Position numbers and translations under genes: made by a program. DNA of 64,000 nucleotides from Lactimicrobium massiliense (GTDB lineage Bacteria; Bacillota_I; Bacilli_A; Erysipelotrichales; Erysipelotrichaceae): positions 620,001 to 684,000 of the forward strand of contig NZ_OUNG01000001.1 of NCBI RefSeq assembly GCF_900343155.1, given 5' to 3'. This document shows positions 40,125 to 48,127 of this stretch, one piece after another. The notes under the pieces were generated by a model, which saw only the letters and a program-made list of their open reading frames with translations, ran no database searches and had not been told where the DNA came from. How positions within the stretch are numbered: position 1 is the first letter of the stretch; the number at the start of each line of letters is the position of its first letter.

Positions 40125-41414
40125 TCAGTTATTGGAAGCAGCAAGCTTCTTTTCAGCTGCCCAGTTATCAACGAATGCACTCTTGACCTGATCCCAGTTG
40201 GCATCACTCTGGTCAGCCGCATAAACTGTCAGAGCCTGGCCAAGTGTCTTCTTCCACTCCTCAGAAGGCATTGTTGTGAAGTTCCAGGATACCGGTGTAC
40301 CTGTATTCGCATTTGCCAAGTTGAACAGAACATTGGAAGATTCAGGGTTGGACTTGAACGGAATGTTGAAGCCCATCTTGTCGCCGCTTGTCATAGCCTT
40401 GACACCCTCATCAGATGTAACGCACCAGTTCATGAAATCCAGAGTAGCCTTGATGTCTTCCTCAGAAGCCTGGCTGTTTACGCACCAGTAGTTCTCAGTA
40501 CCCATGCAGAGACCCTCATTGGCATCATCAACACCGAAGTAGATCGGCAGGAAAGCCAGATTGTCATCGCCGACTGCCTTTACCTTGTCATACTCCCATG
40601 TACCATTCTGGAAGAAGACAGCCTGCTGATTAACGAATTCAGCCTCAGACTGATCGCCAGTCGCAGTAGAAAGCTGAGAAGGATCAACCGTGGAATTATT
40701 GATGTAGAGATCCCAGATGTTCTTATAGTTCGGCAGATATGTACCCTTCAGCTCTTCCTCATCATCGACTCCTGCATCCTTGTACTCATAGTAGATCGGC
40801 AGGTTGGCCAGATGTGTCTTGAAGCGCCAGTCACTGGAAGAATGCATGCCTGCAGAAGTGAATGCTGCAAATCCAAGCTCATCCTTGCGAGCTGTGATAT
40901 CCTCAGCAACCTTCTTCAGATCATCGAAGCTCTTGATATCATCAACAGAATAGCCAGCCATCTCAAGCAGTGCCTTGTTGGTGATCAGACCATAAGCCTC
41001 CGTAACATATGCAATGCCTGCGACCTTGTCGCCATCCTTGAGCTCATATGCCTTGTTTGACAACTGACCCTCAATATCAGATCCGCTCAGATCATAGCAG
41101 TAGTCCTTCCAGGAAGCCAGACCAACAGGACCATTCACCTGGAACAGTGTCGGCTTTTCAGACTTAGCCATTTCAGACTTCAGGGTGCTCTCATACTCAC
41201 CGGAAGCAGCTGTCAGAACAGTGACCTTAACACCAGTCTCCTTGGTGTATTCACTTGCCAGATCCTGCCAGTACTCATCCGCTTCAGGCTTGAAGTTCAG
41301 ATAATAGACGCTTCCCTTACCGGAATCTGCAGATGCTGCAGCAGCAGAAGAACCTCCACAGCCAGCCAGCATAGCAGCAGATAATGCCAATGCTACAAAA
41401 CCTTTCTTGTTCAT
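40125..41414 (-). CDS. malE: Maltodextrin-type ABC transporter substrate-binding lipoprotein
   Basis: Extracellular sugar receptor of the SBP_bac_1 family, 429 residues. The signal peptide ends in the lipobox LAGC (Cys about 19), followed by a Gly/Ser/Ala linker. The mature domain starts VYYLNFKPEADEYWQDLASEYTKETGVKVTVLTAASGEYESTL, characteristic of the family. GGAGG lies seven bases before ATG 41414. Two 14-base LacI/CcpA-type operators lie in the promoter region. The operon with malQ and the shared operator near glgP make an alpha-glucan ligand the natural inference. Confidence 0.9.
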   Translation of the reverse strand: MNKKGFVALALSAAMLAGCGGSSAAAASADSGKGSVYYLNFKPEADEYWQDLASEYTKETGVKVTVLTAASGEYESTLKSEMAKSEKPTLFQVNGPVGLASWKDYCYDLSGSDIEGQLSNKAYELKDGDKVAGIAYVTEAYGLITNKALLEMAGYSVDDIKSFDDLKKVAEDITARKDELGFAAFTSAGMHSSSDWRFKTHLANLPIYYEYKDAGVDDEEELKGTYLPNYKNIWDLYINNSTVDPSQLSTATGDQSEAEFVNQQAVFFQNGTWEYDKVKAVGDDNLAFLPIYFGVDDANEGLCMGTENYWCVNSQASEEDIKATLDFMNWCVTSDEGVKAMTSGDKMGFNIPFKSNPESSNVLFNLANANTGTPVSWNFTTMPSEEWKKTLGQALTVYAADQSDANWDQVKSAFVDNWAAEKKLAASNN

Positions 41415-41480
41415 GTTTTCCTCCTGATTTTTCAATCATGGTTGTACGTTCCTTCATTTCCCTCCGGATGGAAACGTTAC

Positions 41481-41494
41481 TGGAATCGTTTACA
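41481..41494. promoter_or_regulatory. cre/MalR-like operator, malE-proximal copy
   Basis: TGTAAACGATTCCA on the minus strand, one change from the upstream copy. It lies downstream of the likely transcription start, 32 bases (three helical turns) from the other copy. Confidence 0.65.
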
Positions 41495-41506
41495 ACTTAC
41501 ACCTTT

Positions 41507-41535
41507 ATGATATGTAATCGTTTACAAAAAATCAA
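41507..41535 (-). promoter_or_regulatory. malE promoter with embedded cre/MalR-like operator
   Basis: On the minus strand TTGATT, a 17-base spacer and TATCAT form the promoter. The spacer contains TGTAAACGATTACA (41526-41513), which fits the catabolite-response-element pattern and LacI-family operators. A repressor bound there would block RNA polymerase. Confidence 0.7.
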
Positions 41536-41543
41536 GCGAAATC

Positions 41544-42245
41544 TTAAAATTCTTTTGAATTTTTATTTACGCCCATGAAGGCAAAAATTTTGTCACGTTC
41601 CATAAGACCATCTACGCAAAGATCAGCAGTTTCTTCCATCAGGGGCCAGTCAGATCGGGACCAGATATCGCGGACGGCAATTACCCTGTATCCGGCCTTC
41701 TTCGCCGTCCTTACCGGCAACAGTGTATCCTCAAACACATAAGTATTGAAAGCAGCCGTGTGCATGACAGTTTCACTCCGCACATACAGATCCGGCCCGG
41801 ACTTGTCCGTATTCTCCTTTCCCGGCGTAATCACAGCTTCGAAAAAGGATGAGATGCCAAGTCTTTGAAAGCACATCTCCAATAGCAACTGATCGCTGGT
41901 TGATGCCACGCACATCACAATGCCCTTTTCCTGCAGACCGGAAAGCAATGCCAGAACGCCTGGCTTCAGCGTGATCTGCTCTGCATATGCTTGCCGAATC
42001 ATTGCAGTAATTTCCTGTCGGATATCCTCTGTTGATCGTTCTGACAGATACTGCTGATGCAGATAGGCACAACTCTCTGGCAATGACATATCTGCCAGTA
42101 CTTTGCTGATGTCTGCCGGGGCCGCAATCTGCCGGCTTTCCAGGAAACGCTGCGGCAGAGCCTGCCAGAATCCCATCGAATCCAGCAAAGTTCCATCCGC
42201 GTCAAAGATACAGCCAATTCTTCTGTTTTCATTGCTTGTATTCAT
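41544..42245 (-). CDS. HAD superfamily phosphatase (beta-phosphoglucomutase-like)
   Basis: Cytoplasmic HAD hydrolase, 233 residues. Motif I is FDADGTLLDSM (nucleophile Asp about 14). The four-helix cap of subclass I follows (about 25-90). Motif II is VASTSDQ, motif III has the lysine in ITPGKENTDKSGPDLYV, and motif IV is VFEDTLLPV with a single clear acidic pair. This pattern fits PGM-like or phosphatase members; beta-phosphoglucomutase would suit the maltose genes next door. The start is uncertain: ATG 42245 follows GACAGGT, and TATCAT lies seven bases before it. An ATG nine bases upstream is also in frame. Confidence 0.8.
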   Translation of the reverse strand: MNTSNENRRIGCIFDADGTLLDSMGFWQALPQRFLESRQIAAPADISKVLADMSLPESCAYLHQQYLSERSTEDIRQEITAMIRQAYAEQITLKPGVLALLSGLQEKGIVMCVASTSDQLLLEMCFQRLGISSFFEAVITPGKENTDKSGPDLYVRSETVMHTAAFNTYVFEDTLLPVRTAKKAGYRVIAVRDIWSRSDWPLMEETADLCVDGLMERDKIFAFMGVNKNSKEF

Positions 42246-42270
42246 ACCTGTCATGATAGCGCATTTCATA

Positions 42271-42297
42271 ATAGAAAAAAGGGGCCCGACGGGCCCC
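42271..42297 (-). terminator. Terminator of the hcp operon
   Basis: GGGGCCC and GGGCCCC with a three-base loop, followed on the minus strand by TTTTTTC. Its T run lies just upstream of the HAD gene's possible -10 box. Confidence 0.85.
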
Positions 42298-42328
42298 GCT
42301 GTACTCATGAAAAGATGTGATGAACTGC

Positions 42329-43978
42329 TTATGCCTGCTTGCCAAAGAACAGTTTGAGATCATCATCGACTGTGCCGATGCCGGCAATGCCGAAATTCTC
42401 CACAAGAACCTTGGCCACATTAGGAGACAGGAAGGCAGGAAGTGTCGGACCAAGATGGATATTCTTGACACCAAGGGACAGCAGAGCCAGCAGAACGATG
42501 ACAGCCTTCTGCTCATACCAGGCAATATTGAAAGCCAGCGGCAGATCATTGATATCTGCCAGATTGAAAATCTCCTTGAGCTTCAAGGCAATCAGAGCCA
42601 GAGAGTAGGAGTCATTGCACTGGCCGGCATCCAGAACCCGCGGAATACCATTGATATCGCCAAGATCCAGCTTGTTGTACTTATACTTTGCACATCCCGC
42701 GGTCAGTATCACAACATCCTTCGGCAGTCTCTTTGCAAACTCAGTATAGTATTCACGTGACTTCATGCGGCCATCGCAGCCAGCCATGACAACAAACTTG
42801 CGGATCGCACCGCTCTTGACAGCCTCAACAATTTTATCTGCCAGGGCGAATACCTGAGCATGGGCAAAGCCGCCAACAATCGAACCAGATTCGATTTCTT
42901 TCGGGGGCTGACATGTCTTTGCCTGCGCAATCAGAGCAGAGAAATCCTTGACCGTACCATAGGCACCATCAATATGACGGCAGCCCGGATAGCCGGCTGC
43001 ACCGGTTGTCCACAGTCTGTCCTTATACGAATCTGACGGCGGCACAATGCAGTTGGTTGTCATCAGAATCGGACCATTGAAGGACGCAAACTCTTCCTTC
43101 TGCTTCCACCATGCATTGCCATAATTGCCGGCAAAGTTAGGATACTTCTTGAAGGCAGGATAATAATGCGCCGGCAGCATCTCAGAATGCGTATACACAT
43201 CCACACCTGTACCCTGGGTCTGTTCCAGCAGCTGTTCCAGATCCTTCAGATCATGACCCGAAACCAGAATGCCCGGATTTGTTCTGACCCCGATATCAAC
43301 AGAAGTGATTTCCGGATTTCCGTAGGTGCCTGTATTAGCCTCGTCCAACAGAGCCATACCCTTGACGCCATACTCACCAGTTTTCAGCGTCAATGCCGTC
43401 AAGGCATCCACGTCCATGTCGTCATCCAGCAGCTTAGCCAGATCTTCCTGCAGAAAGGCATCAATTTCTTCATTCTCATAACCAAGGGCATTGGCATGTT
43501 TCATATAGGCAGCCAGTCCCTTGAGACCATAGGTAATCAGCTCGCGCAAAGAGCGAATATCCTCATTTCTGGTGGCCAGAACACCAACCTCTCCAGAATG
43601 CGCCTTAGCATCAAAAGATGCCTCATCCCCGTTCCATACGGCCGCGTCATGCAGACCCTCCTTGCTGTCAAGCTGGCCAAGCAGTTCCTCCTTGACAGCC
43701 AGAGTCCTCACAATTCTGTCAATGATGGCATTCTTGTCAAAATTGGCATTGGTAATCGTAGTAAACAGATTGACAGTCACCAGATGATTCACATCCCTGC
43801 TTACAGCCTTGCCTTCCTGGCGCAGCCTTGTTGTGACCTGGGACAGTCCCTTGCTTGCATAGATCAGCAGATCCTGCATCGCTGCTACATCCGGCTGCTT
43901 GCCGCAGACTCCGGCATACACACATCCCTTGCCGCCAGCAGTCTCCTGGCACTGATAACAAAACATCTTTGCGTCCAT
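42329..43978 (-). CDS. hcp: Hydroxylamine reductase (hybrid cluster protein)
   Basis: Iron-sulfur-oxygen hybrid cluster enzyme of about 549 residues, acting on hydroxylamine and nitric oxide in anaerobes. The N-terminal cluster cysteines are in [23 protein letters not shown] (about 5-27), the spacing of class I/II strict-anaerobe Hcp. Ligands of the hybrid cluster are visible in [44 protein letters not shown] and YEQKAV. AAGGAG precedes ATG 43978. It is last in an operon with a DUF1858 protein, an unknown protein and a cupin, all behind an operator-laden promoter shared with a divergent Crp/Fnr regulator. Confidence 0.97.
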   Translation of the reverse strand: MDAKMFCYQCQETAGGKGCVYAGVCGKQPDVAAMQDLLIYASKGLSQVTTRLRQEGKAVSRDVNHLVTVNLFTTITNANFDKNAIIDRIVRTLAVKEELLGQLDSKEGLHDAAVWNGDEASFDAKAHSGEVGVLATRNEDIRSLRELITYGLKGLAAYMKHANALGYENEEIDAFLQEDLAKLLDDDMDVDALTALTLKTGEYGVKGMALLDEANTGTYGNPEITSVDIGVRTNPGILVSGHDLKDLEQLLEQTQGTGVDVYTHSEMLPAHYYPAFKKYPNFAGNYGNAWWKQKEEFASFNGPILMTTNCIVPPSDSYKDRLWTTGAAGYPGCRHIDGAYGTVKDFSALIAQAKTCQPPKEIESGSIVGGFAHAQVFALADKIVEAVKSGAIRKFVVMAGCDGRMKSREYYTEFAKRLPKDVVILTAGCAKYKYNKLDLGDINGIPRVLDAGQCNDSYSLALIALKLKEIFNLADINDLPLAFNIAWYEQKAVIVLLALLSLGVKNIHLGPTLPAFLSPNVAKVLVENFGIAGIGTVDDDLKLFFGKQA

Positions 43979-43996
43979 TTTATTCTCCTTCTTCAT

Positions 43997-44653
43997 CTAC
44001 TTCTGCAGAGTTAATAACAATCCCATCTTGAAGCGCTGATCTGCCTGCACAGCATGCAGACCACCCTTGGCAAAATGAAAATTCTCACCTGCGTGAATGA
44101 CATGCGGTACGCCTTCATACGTAATGGTTGCCTCCCCATCCAGGGCAAAGATCAGCGCCTCACCCGGCGCCGCATGCTCACTAAGACCGGTACCTTCATC
44201 GAAAGCCATGACCACAAATTTCATGCTGTCATTGTGAACAATATCCATATTGACGATCTTTCCGTCCTGATAAGGAACCAGATCGGCAAATCTGAATACT
44301 TTTCCTGCTTGAATAGCCTGATTCATAACATCCTCCTGCTGGACTGCCAGCTCTGTATAAACCGTATCTTCATCTGTGCGGAAACCAACCGCCTGATGAA
44401 TCTTCGTCAGAACACCTTCACCTGCTTTGACATGCTCGCTGCTGCCATCACTGCCATAGACTTCCACGCTGCCCTGCAGCACCATCACAAGCTTGTGATA
44501 GGGATGAATCTCAGCACTGATATCTGTATGGGCTCCCAGTGAGAAAACCGTCAGCGGATTACGGCCGGCAATGATCTGACCGGAAACCGTGCATCCGGGA
44601 ACCGGGGCATTCTCATTGCGGATTGAAAACACTTTACCTGCATCTGCCTTCAT
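43997..44653 (-). CDS. Double-cupin protein of the hcp operon
   Basis: A 218-residue bicupin. The first barrel (about 10-105) has ISAEIHPYHKLVMVLQGSVEVYGSDGSSEHVKAGEGVLTKIHQAVGF. The second (about 130-215) has GTGLSEHAAPGEALIFALDGEATITYEGVPHVIHAGENFHFAKGGLHAV, with two metal-binding histidine/glutamate sets. The function is unknown; small-molecule sensing or a metal-dependent enzyme are possible. It lies 18 bases upstream of hcp and four bases after the preceding unknown gene, so it belongs to the same stress operon. AAAGGA lies upstream of ATG 44653. Confidence 0.8.
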   Translation of the reverse strand: MKADAGKVFSIRNENAPVPGCTVSGQIIAGRNPLTVFSLGAHTDISAEIHPYHKLVMVLQGSVEVYGSDGSSEHVKAGEGVLTKIHQAVGFRTDEDTVYTELAVQQEDVMNQAIQAGKVFRFADLVPYQDGKIVNMDIVHNDSMKFVVMAFDEGTGLSEHAAPGEALIFALDGEATITYEGVPHVIHAGENFHFAKGGLHAVQADQRFKMGLLLTLQK

Positions 44654-44657
44654 GTTC

Positions 44658-45233
44658 TTATTTCCTTTCAATGATGCCATGAGCACCATCCGGCATTCCG
44701 GCCTTAAAGCTGCCAGCTGCCAGCATGCCGTTCATAACGGCCAGGCGCAGTTTCTGATACATGCCAGCATTTTCATGCCAGTAAGTACTGTGTACATCCG
44801 CTGTGATCTCCCATGTTAATGAAGCCGAAGAACTGTCACTCACCCGATTGACATGATCGCAGGGCATCCCATCCAGGAAGAAATCCTCAAAGGCACGGAA
44901 AACTTCTTCCGGTGTATCCACAGTAACGGGGTGCTTTTTGCCAAATCCCTGCGCACAGTTGGCTAGATCCGCAGGATCCACATGCATTTTTAAAAGATCC
45001 TGCACAAGGTCTGCATACCGCTTTTCCGCATCATCGATGGCTGCCTGCAGAGAACCGTGGATATTCATGGGATCAATGATCTCTTCAAGTGGCGGCAGAT
45101 TTCTGGTATAGCGATTTACAGCCAGTGACATTCCCTGTTCCCTTGCCCCCTCAGCAAGAAACTTTGTCAATTCCTCCTGATTGGAAATCTTGCCATACAG
45201 CCAGTAATGAATGGGCCCGAGCGTCATGCTCAT
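44658..45233 (-). CDS. Unknown protein of the hcp operon with conserved His/Cys residues
   Basis: A 191-residue soluble protein that I do not recognise. It starts MSMTLGPIHYWLYGKISNQEELTKFLAEGA and has no signal peptide or membrane helix. It is mostly helical by appearance. Candidate metal or cofactor ligands are the histidine in GPIHYW, Cys/His in GMPCDHVN (about 136-143) and two histidines in DVHSTYWHENAG (about 158-169). It starts one base after the DUF1858 gene, with GGAG ten bases upstream, and precedes the cupin and hcp. The position implies a role in nitric oxide/hydroxylamine or redox stress handling, perhaps as a haem- or iron-binding accessory. Confidence 0.75.
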   Translation of the reverse strand: MSMTLGPIHYWLYGKISNQEELTKFLAEGAREQGMSLAVNRYTRNLPPLEEIIDPMNIHGSLQAAIDDAEKRYADLVQDLLKMHVDPADLANCAQGFGKKHPVTVDTPEEVFRAFEDFFLDGMPCDHVNRVSDSSSASLTWEITADVHSTYWHENAGMYQKLRLAVMNGMLAAGSFKAGMPDGAHGIIERK

Positions 45234-45234
45234 A

Positions 45235-45450
45235 TCAGGCATTCTCCTGCAGAGCAATAGACTCATTCAGCATATTGACGATCACCATAGAAGGCAGGCC
45301 GTGCATTGCACAGGCATCCTCAAGGGATTCACCAGAAGCAGCAGCACACTCCAGACAGTGCATGCCGGCATCCATCAGAATCTCCACACAAGCCGGATAC
45401 TTTGCCACAATCTCACCAATCAGCGTTTCACCATTGACATATTTTTCCAT
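45235..45450 (-). CDS. DUF1858-type hybrid-cluster-associated disulfide protein
   Basis: A 71-residue protein of the DUF1858 / hybrid cluster protein-associated redox disulfide type. The pattern is complete: GETLIGEIVAKYPACVEILMDAGMHCLECAAASGESLEDACAMHG. The CxxC in MHCLECA and the cysteine in PACVEIL are the redox-active candidates. AGGAGG lies nine bases before ATG 45450; longer in-frame versions lack a ribosome site. It is first in the hcp operon, directly behind the operator region. A related N-terminal domain occurs in the DUF438 protein at 46218-47708. Confidence 0.92.
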   Translation of the reverse strand: MEKYVNGETLIGEIVAKYPACVEILMDAGMHCLECAAASGESLEDACAMHGLPSMVIVNMLNESIALQENA

Positions 45451-45500
45451 CTTACCGGTCCTCCTGTTGACCTTACGCGAACAGGATACTATGCTATACA

Positions 45501-45526
45501 CAACATATATGTTGTTATGACAACAA
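45501..45526. promoter_or_regulatory. Triple half-site Crp/Fnr-type operator between hcp operon and its regulator
   Basis: ACAACA-TATA-TGTTGT-TATG-ACAACA: three alternating half sites form two overlapping perfect palindromes. The stretch lies in the divergent promoter region. On the hcp side it falls between TTGTCA and TGTATA. The 45511-45526 palindrome recurs at 47766-47781. Confidence 0.75.
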
Positions 45527-45538
45527 ATGGAGAATATT

Positions 45539-46210
45539 ATGAATGAAATGTTTCTGACCAACACCAATCTGTTCCACGGCATCCGGAAAGAGGAAATCAC
45601 CCATCTGCTTTCCTGCCTGGATGCCCATGAACAGTCTTATGACAAGAATGAGACGATCCTGCGGGCAGGCAGCACCATCCAGGAACTTGGTCTGGTTGAG
45701 TCCGGCGGTGTCAATATCATCGTCAACTTCTACTGGGGGACCAGCCGCATCTTCGGCCATGCCAGTCAGGGCGAAATCTTCGGGGAAAACTATGCAGCAA
45801 TCCCCGGCAAAGAACTGCTCTGCGATGTCGTTGCCTGTGAGCCAAGCACGATCCTGTTCATCAATTTGAATAAGCTGTTGACAACCTGCCAGCATGGATG
45901 TGCCTTCCACAACCGGCTGATCCACAATCTGCTGTCCATTCAGGCAAAAAAAAGCCTGAATCTGTCTCAGCGGATGATGCATACAGCGCCAAGATCCTTA
46001 CGTGAAAAGCTGCTTTCCTATCTGTCTGAGCAGGCCATGATCCATGGCAGCGCTCATTTTGTCATTCCTTTTGACCGCCAGCAGCTTGCGGATTATCTTG
46101 GGGTTGACCGCAGTGCCATGTCTGCTGAGCTTTCCAAAATGAAAAAAGACGGTCTGATTTCCTGCCGGAAGAATGAATTCATCCTGCATGAAATGCCAGA
46201 CCATCTGTAA
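45539..46210 (+). CDS. Crp/Fnr family transcriptional regulator, candidate regulator of the hcp regulon
   Basis: A 223-residue regulator with a cyclic-nucleotide-type beta barrel (about 20-115: ILRAGSTIQELGLVESGGVNIIVNFYWGTSRIFGHASQGEIFGENYA). A long helix and a winged helix-turn-helix follow (about 165-210: IPFDRQQLADYLGVDRSAMSAELSKMKKDGLISCRKNEF). The N-terminus has no FNR-type four-cysteine set, so it may sense through haem or a small molecule. GGAG lies six bases before ATG 45539. It is divergent from the hcp operon, and its operator candidates also precede the DUF438 gene. A nitric-oxide-responsive activator (DNR/NnrR/HcpR-like) is the likely role. Confidence 0.9.
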   Translation: MNEMFLTNTNLFHGIRKEEITHLLSCLDAHEQSYDKNETILRAGSTIQELGLVESGGVNIIVNFYWGTSRIFGHASQGEIFGENYAAIPGKELLCDVVACEPSTILFINLNKLLTTCQHGCAFHNRLIHNLLSIQAKKSLNLSQRMMHTAPRSLREKLLSYLSEQAMIHGSAHFVIPFDRQQLADYLGVDRSAMSAELSKMKKDGLISCRKNEFILHEMPDHL

Positions 46211-46217
46211 CTCTGAT

Positions 46218-47708
46218 TTATTTTGCACTGCGGGCAAAGTGCTCTTTTGCAAACTCCATGTCCTGCACAAGTTCCATCGTGCCAACATAATTGCCCTCAT
46301 GATCGCGCACAGCCATATAACTGACCAGTACGGATCTGCCGTTCTTGTTCATCCAGATCTGTACCTTGTCCTGGCCTCCGGATCTGAAATCATCGATGAT
46401 CGCACGCACCATCGGTTCAATCTTGGGGGGATGGCAGGTAAATACCTCACGGTCAATCGCCATGGCCGGACGTTTGAACAGCTTTGGTCCTTCATTGAAG
46501 TAACGATTGATATTCCCATCATCCACAAAGCTGATTTCCATCGGAATCGTATTCAGCATGGCCGTCAGCTGGGCAGCACTCATGTGACCGCCTCCAAGCT
46601 GAATATCATCCGTATGATCCGAAGAATGGGCAGCTTTTTTCTGCTCACCAGGCAGCCATGTCTCATTGTTTACGCCAAAGCATGATGCATAGTCCCTGCT
46701 GCCCTGATAAACACCGATCCAGTCCTCCACGGAAAACTTTTCTGCTGCAATCGGGAACAGAATATTCTGCTCCTTGTAGATCATTTCCCGGATTCTGGTC
46801 AGTACCGCATCAACACGCTTGTTCCAGGCATCATCATGATTGTCAATCCGGCAAAGAGCACCAAGCTCATCCCTGATTTCATCATCCACAGTCCACATGA
46901 CATCAGAAGGACCTGTCACGTCATACTTCACCTTCAGATGCGGATAGAGCAGATCCCCTTTCTTTGCATAGTGGATGGAAACATCCCGGATCTTTGCCAG
47001 AACGGCAGCATCATGATCCTTGTCATAAGCATTCAGCAATGTTTCCAACGCATTATTTTCCTTTGTGAAAGTATAGAGGGGATGTCCTGGAACTGCCTCA
47101 AGAGCAGCCGCCTTTGCCTTGCGGTCCATCCCATCCGAAACCAGGGAAGACCGCACAGCATTTTCCGCATTTGCAATCTTCTCTTCTCTGGTTGCCCCAT
47201 GAAACAGCGCAGAATGCACATCACACAACTTCTGCACCTGATTCAGCGGCGTGCCTTCCCTGATCAGCTCCTGCTCCGCCTTCATGATTTCAGACGCATC
47301 CACATCCTTGAAATTCTCCACAAAATCCTTGCGTACACTTTCCAGCTCCTCACCGCTGGCCAGCCTCTGCAGATAGGATTTCAACAAGGACATCCGGTTT
47401 TCGCTGTTTTTTTCTTCCACACTTTCAGCATTGCCTGCTTCGTTCTTCTTTGCAGACTGTACCACCCCAACATCCGGCATCTCACCAGCCAGAGTAAAAC
47501 CATTCTGCATCAGCACAGCGACAACCTTTGCCATATCGATCCCCTTCATAGAGGCACCCTTCGGAATTGTCATCAGCCTGCCCGCAGAATTGCGCACCAT
47601 AGGATTGACAATCTCTGAAAAACCAAGCTGCGCCATAATATCAATCAGCTCCGGATATTCATTTGTCAGCTCATATACCGACTTTGTCAGATCTATTTCT
47701 TTTGCCAT
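46218..47708 (-). CDS. DUF1858-DUF438-hemerythrin-PAS protein
   Basis: A 496-residue cytoplasmic multidomain protein. Residues 1-70 form a DUF1858 domain (YELTNEYPELIDIMAQLGFSEI). About 100-180 form DUF438 (LKSYLQRLASGEELESVRKDFVENF, ending in LCDVHSALFHG). About 205-345 form a hemerythrin-like helical bundle with scattered His/Glu (GHPLYTFTKENNALETLL, HYAKKGDLLYPHLKVKY, EMIYKEQNILFPIAAEKF). About 385-490 form a PAS domain (LNTIPMEISFVDDGNINRYFNEG). GAAGGAG lies eight bases before ATG 47708. Iron-based sensing or scavenging of O2/NO is inferred. The promoter carries the same palindrome as the hcp operon. It converges on the Crp/Fnr gene, seven bases apart. Confidence 0.88.
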   Translation of the reverse strand: MAKEIDLTKSVYELTNEYPELIDIMAQLGFSEIVNPMVRNSAGRLMTIPKGASMKGIDMAKVVAVLMQNGFTLAGEMPDVGVVQSAKKNEAGNAESVEEKNSENRMSLLKSYLQRLASGEELESVRKDFVENFKDVDASEIMKAEQELIREGTPLNQVQKLCDVHSALFHGATREEKIANAENAVRSSLVSDGMDRKAKAAALEAVPGHPLYTFTKENNALETLLNAYDKDHDAAVLAKIRDVSIHYAKKGDLLYPHLKVKYDVTGPSDVMWTVDDEIRDELGALCRIDNHDDAWNKRVDAVLTRIREMIYKEQNILFPIAAEKFSVEDWIGVYQGSRDYASCFGVNNETWLPGEQKKAAHSSDHTDDIQLGGGHMSAAQLTAMLNTIPMEISFVDDGNINRYFNEGPKLFKRPAMAIDREVFTCHPPKIEPMVRAIIDDFRSGGQDKVQIWMNKNGRSVLVSYMAVRDHEGNYVGTMELVQDMEFAKEHFARSAK

Positions 47709-47765
47709 ATTCATGACTCCTTCACTTTTTACATCATCATGATAGGAGTTTGGCATGGCTAATTA

Positions 47766-47781
47766 TGTTGTTTGGACAACA
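47766..47781. promoter_or_regulatory. Crp/Fnr-type operator before the DUF438 gene
   Basis: TGTTGT-TTGG-ACAACA, a perfect 6-4-6 palindrome equal in both arms to 45511-45526. It lies between TTTTAA and CATAAT hexamers that can serve as -35 and -10. Confidence 0.75.
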
Positions 47782-47868
47782 AAATTAAAATCCTCAAAAA
47801 AACTGCTCTGCATATTCTGCAGGCAGCAGAATGCAAAGCAGTTTGTCTCATTCTGAAATAATGCCGTC

Positions 47869-48045
47869 TCAGGCAGCTTCATATGCGGGCTTCCATACAG
47901 CAAACCCCGCCAGTGCTTCTTCTGTTCTGGTATAGTAGCGGACACCCTTGTTCAGCCTGGCAATCTGTGCCATTTCCTCATCTGTCAGTCTGAAATCCAG
48001 AATGTGAAGCTCCCCGCCTAAGCCTACGCCACTTTGTGCAAACAT
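47869..48045 (-). pseudogene. C-terminal fragment of an aldo/keto reductase
   Basis: A 58-residue frame from ATG 48045 reads LHILDFRLTDEEMAQIARLNKGVRYYTRTEEALAGFAVWKPAYEAA. That is the standard last 45 residues of aldo/keto reductases. The catalytic barrel is absent, and the bases upstream (48046-48127) do not continue the family. It is a relic of a deleted gene between the stress island and the oxidase gene. Confidence 0.7.
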
Positions 48046-48127
48046 TGAGGTTTTGGTTATAGACAGGGTATGCGCGGCGCATCAATCAAGCCTCTGCTTT
48101 CATCTGTCCCTGTTTTCTATCCTTTGC

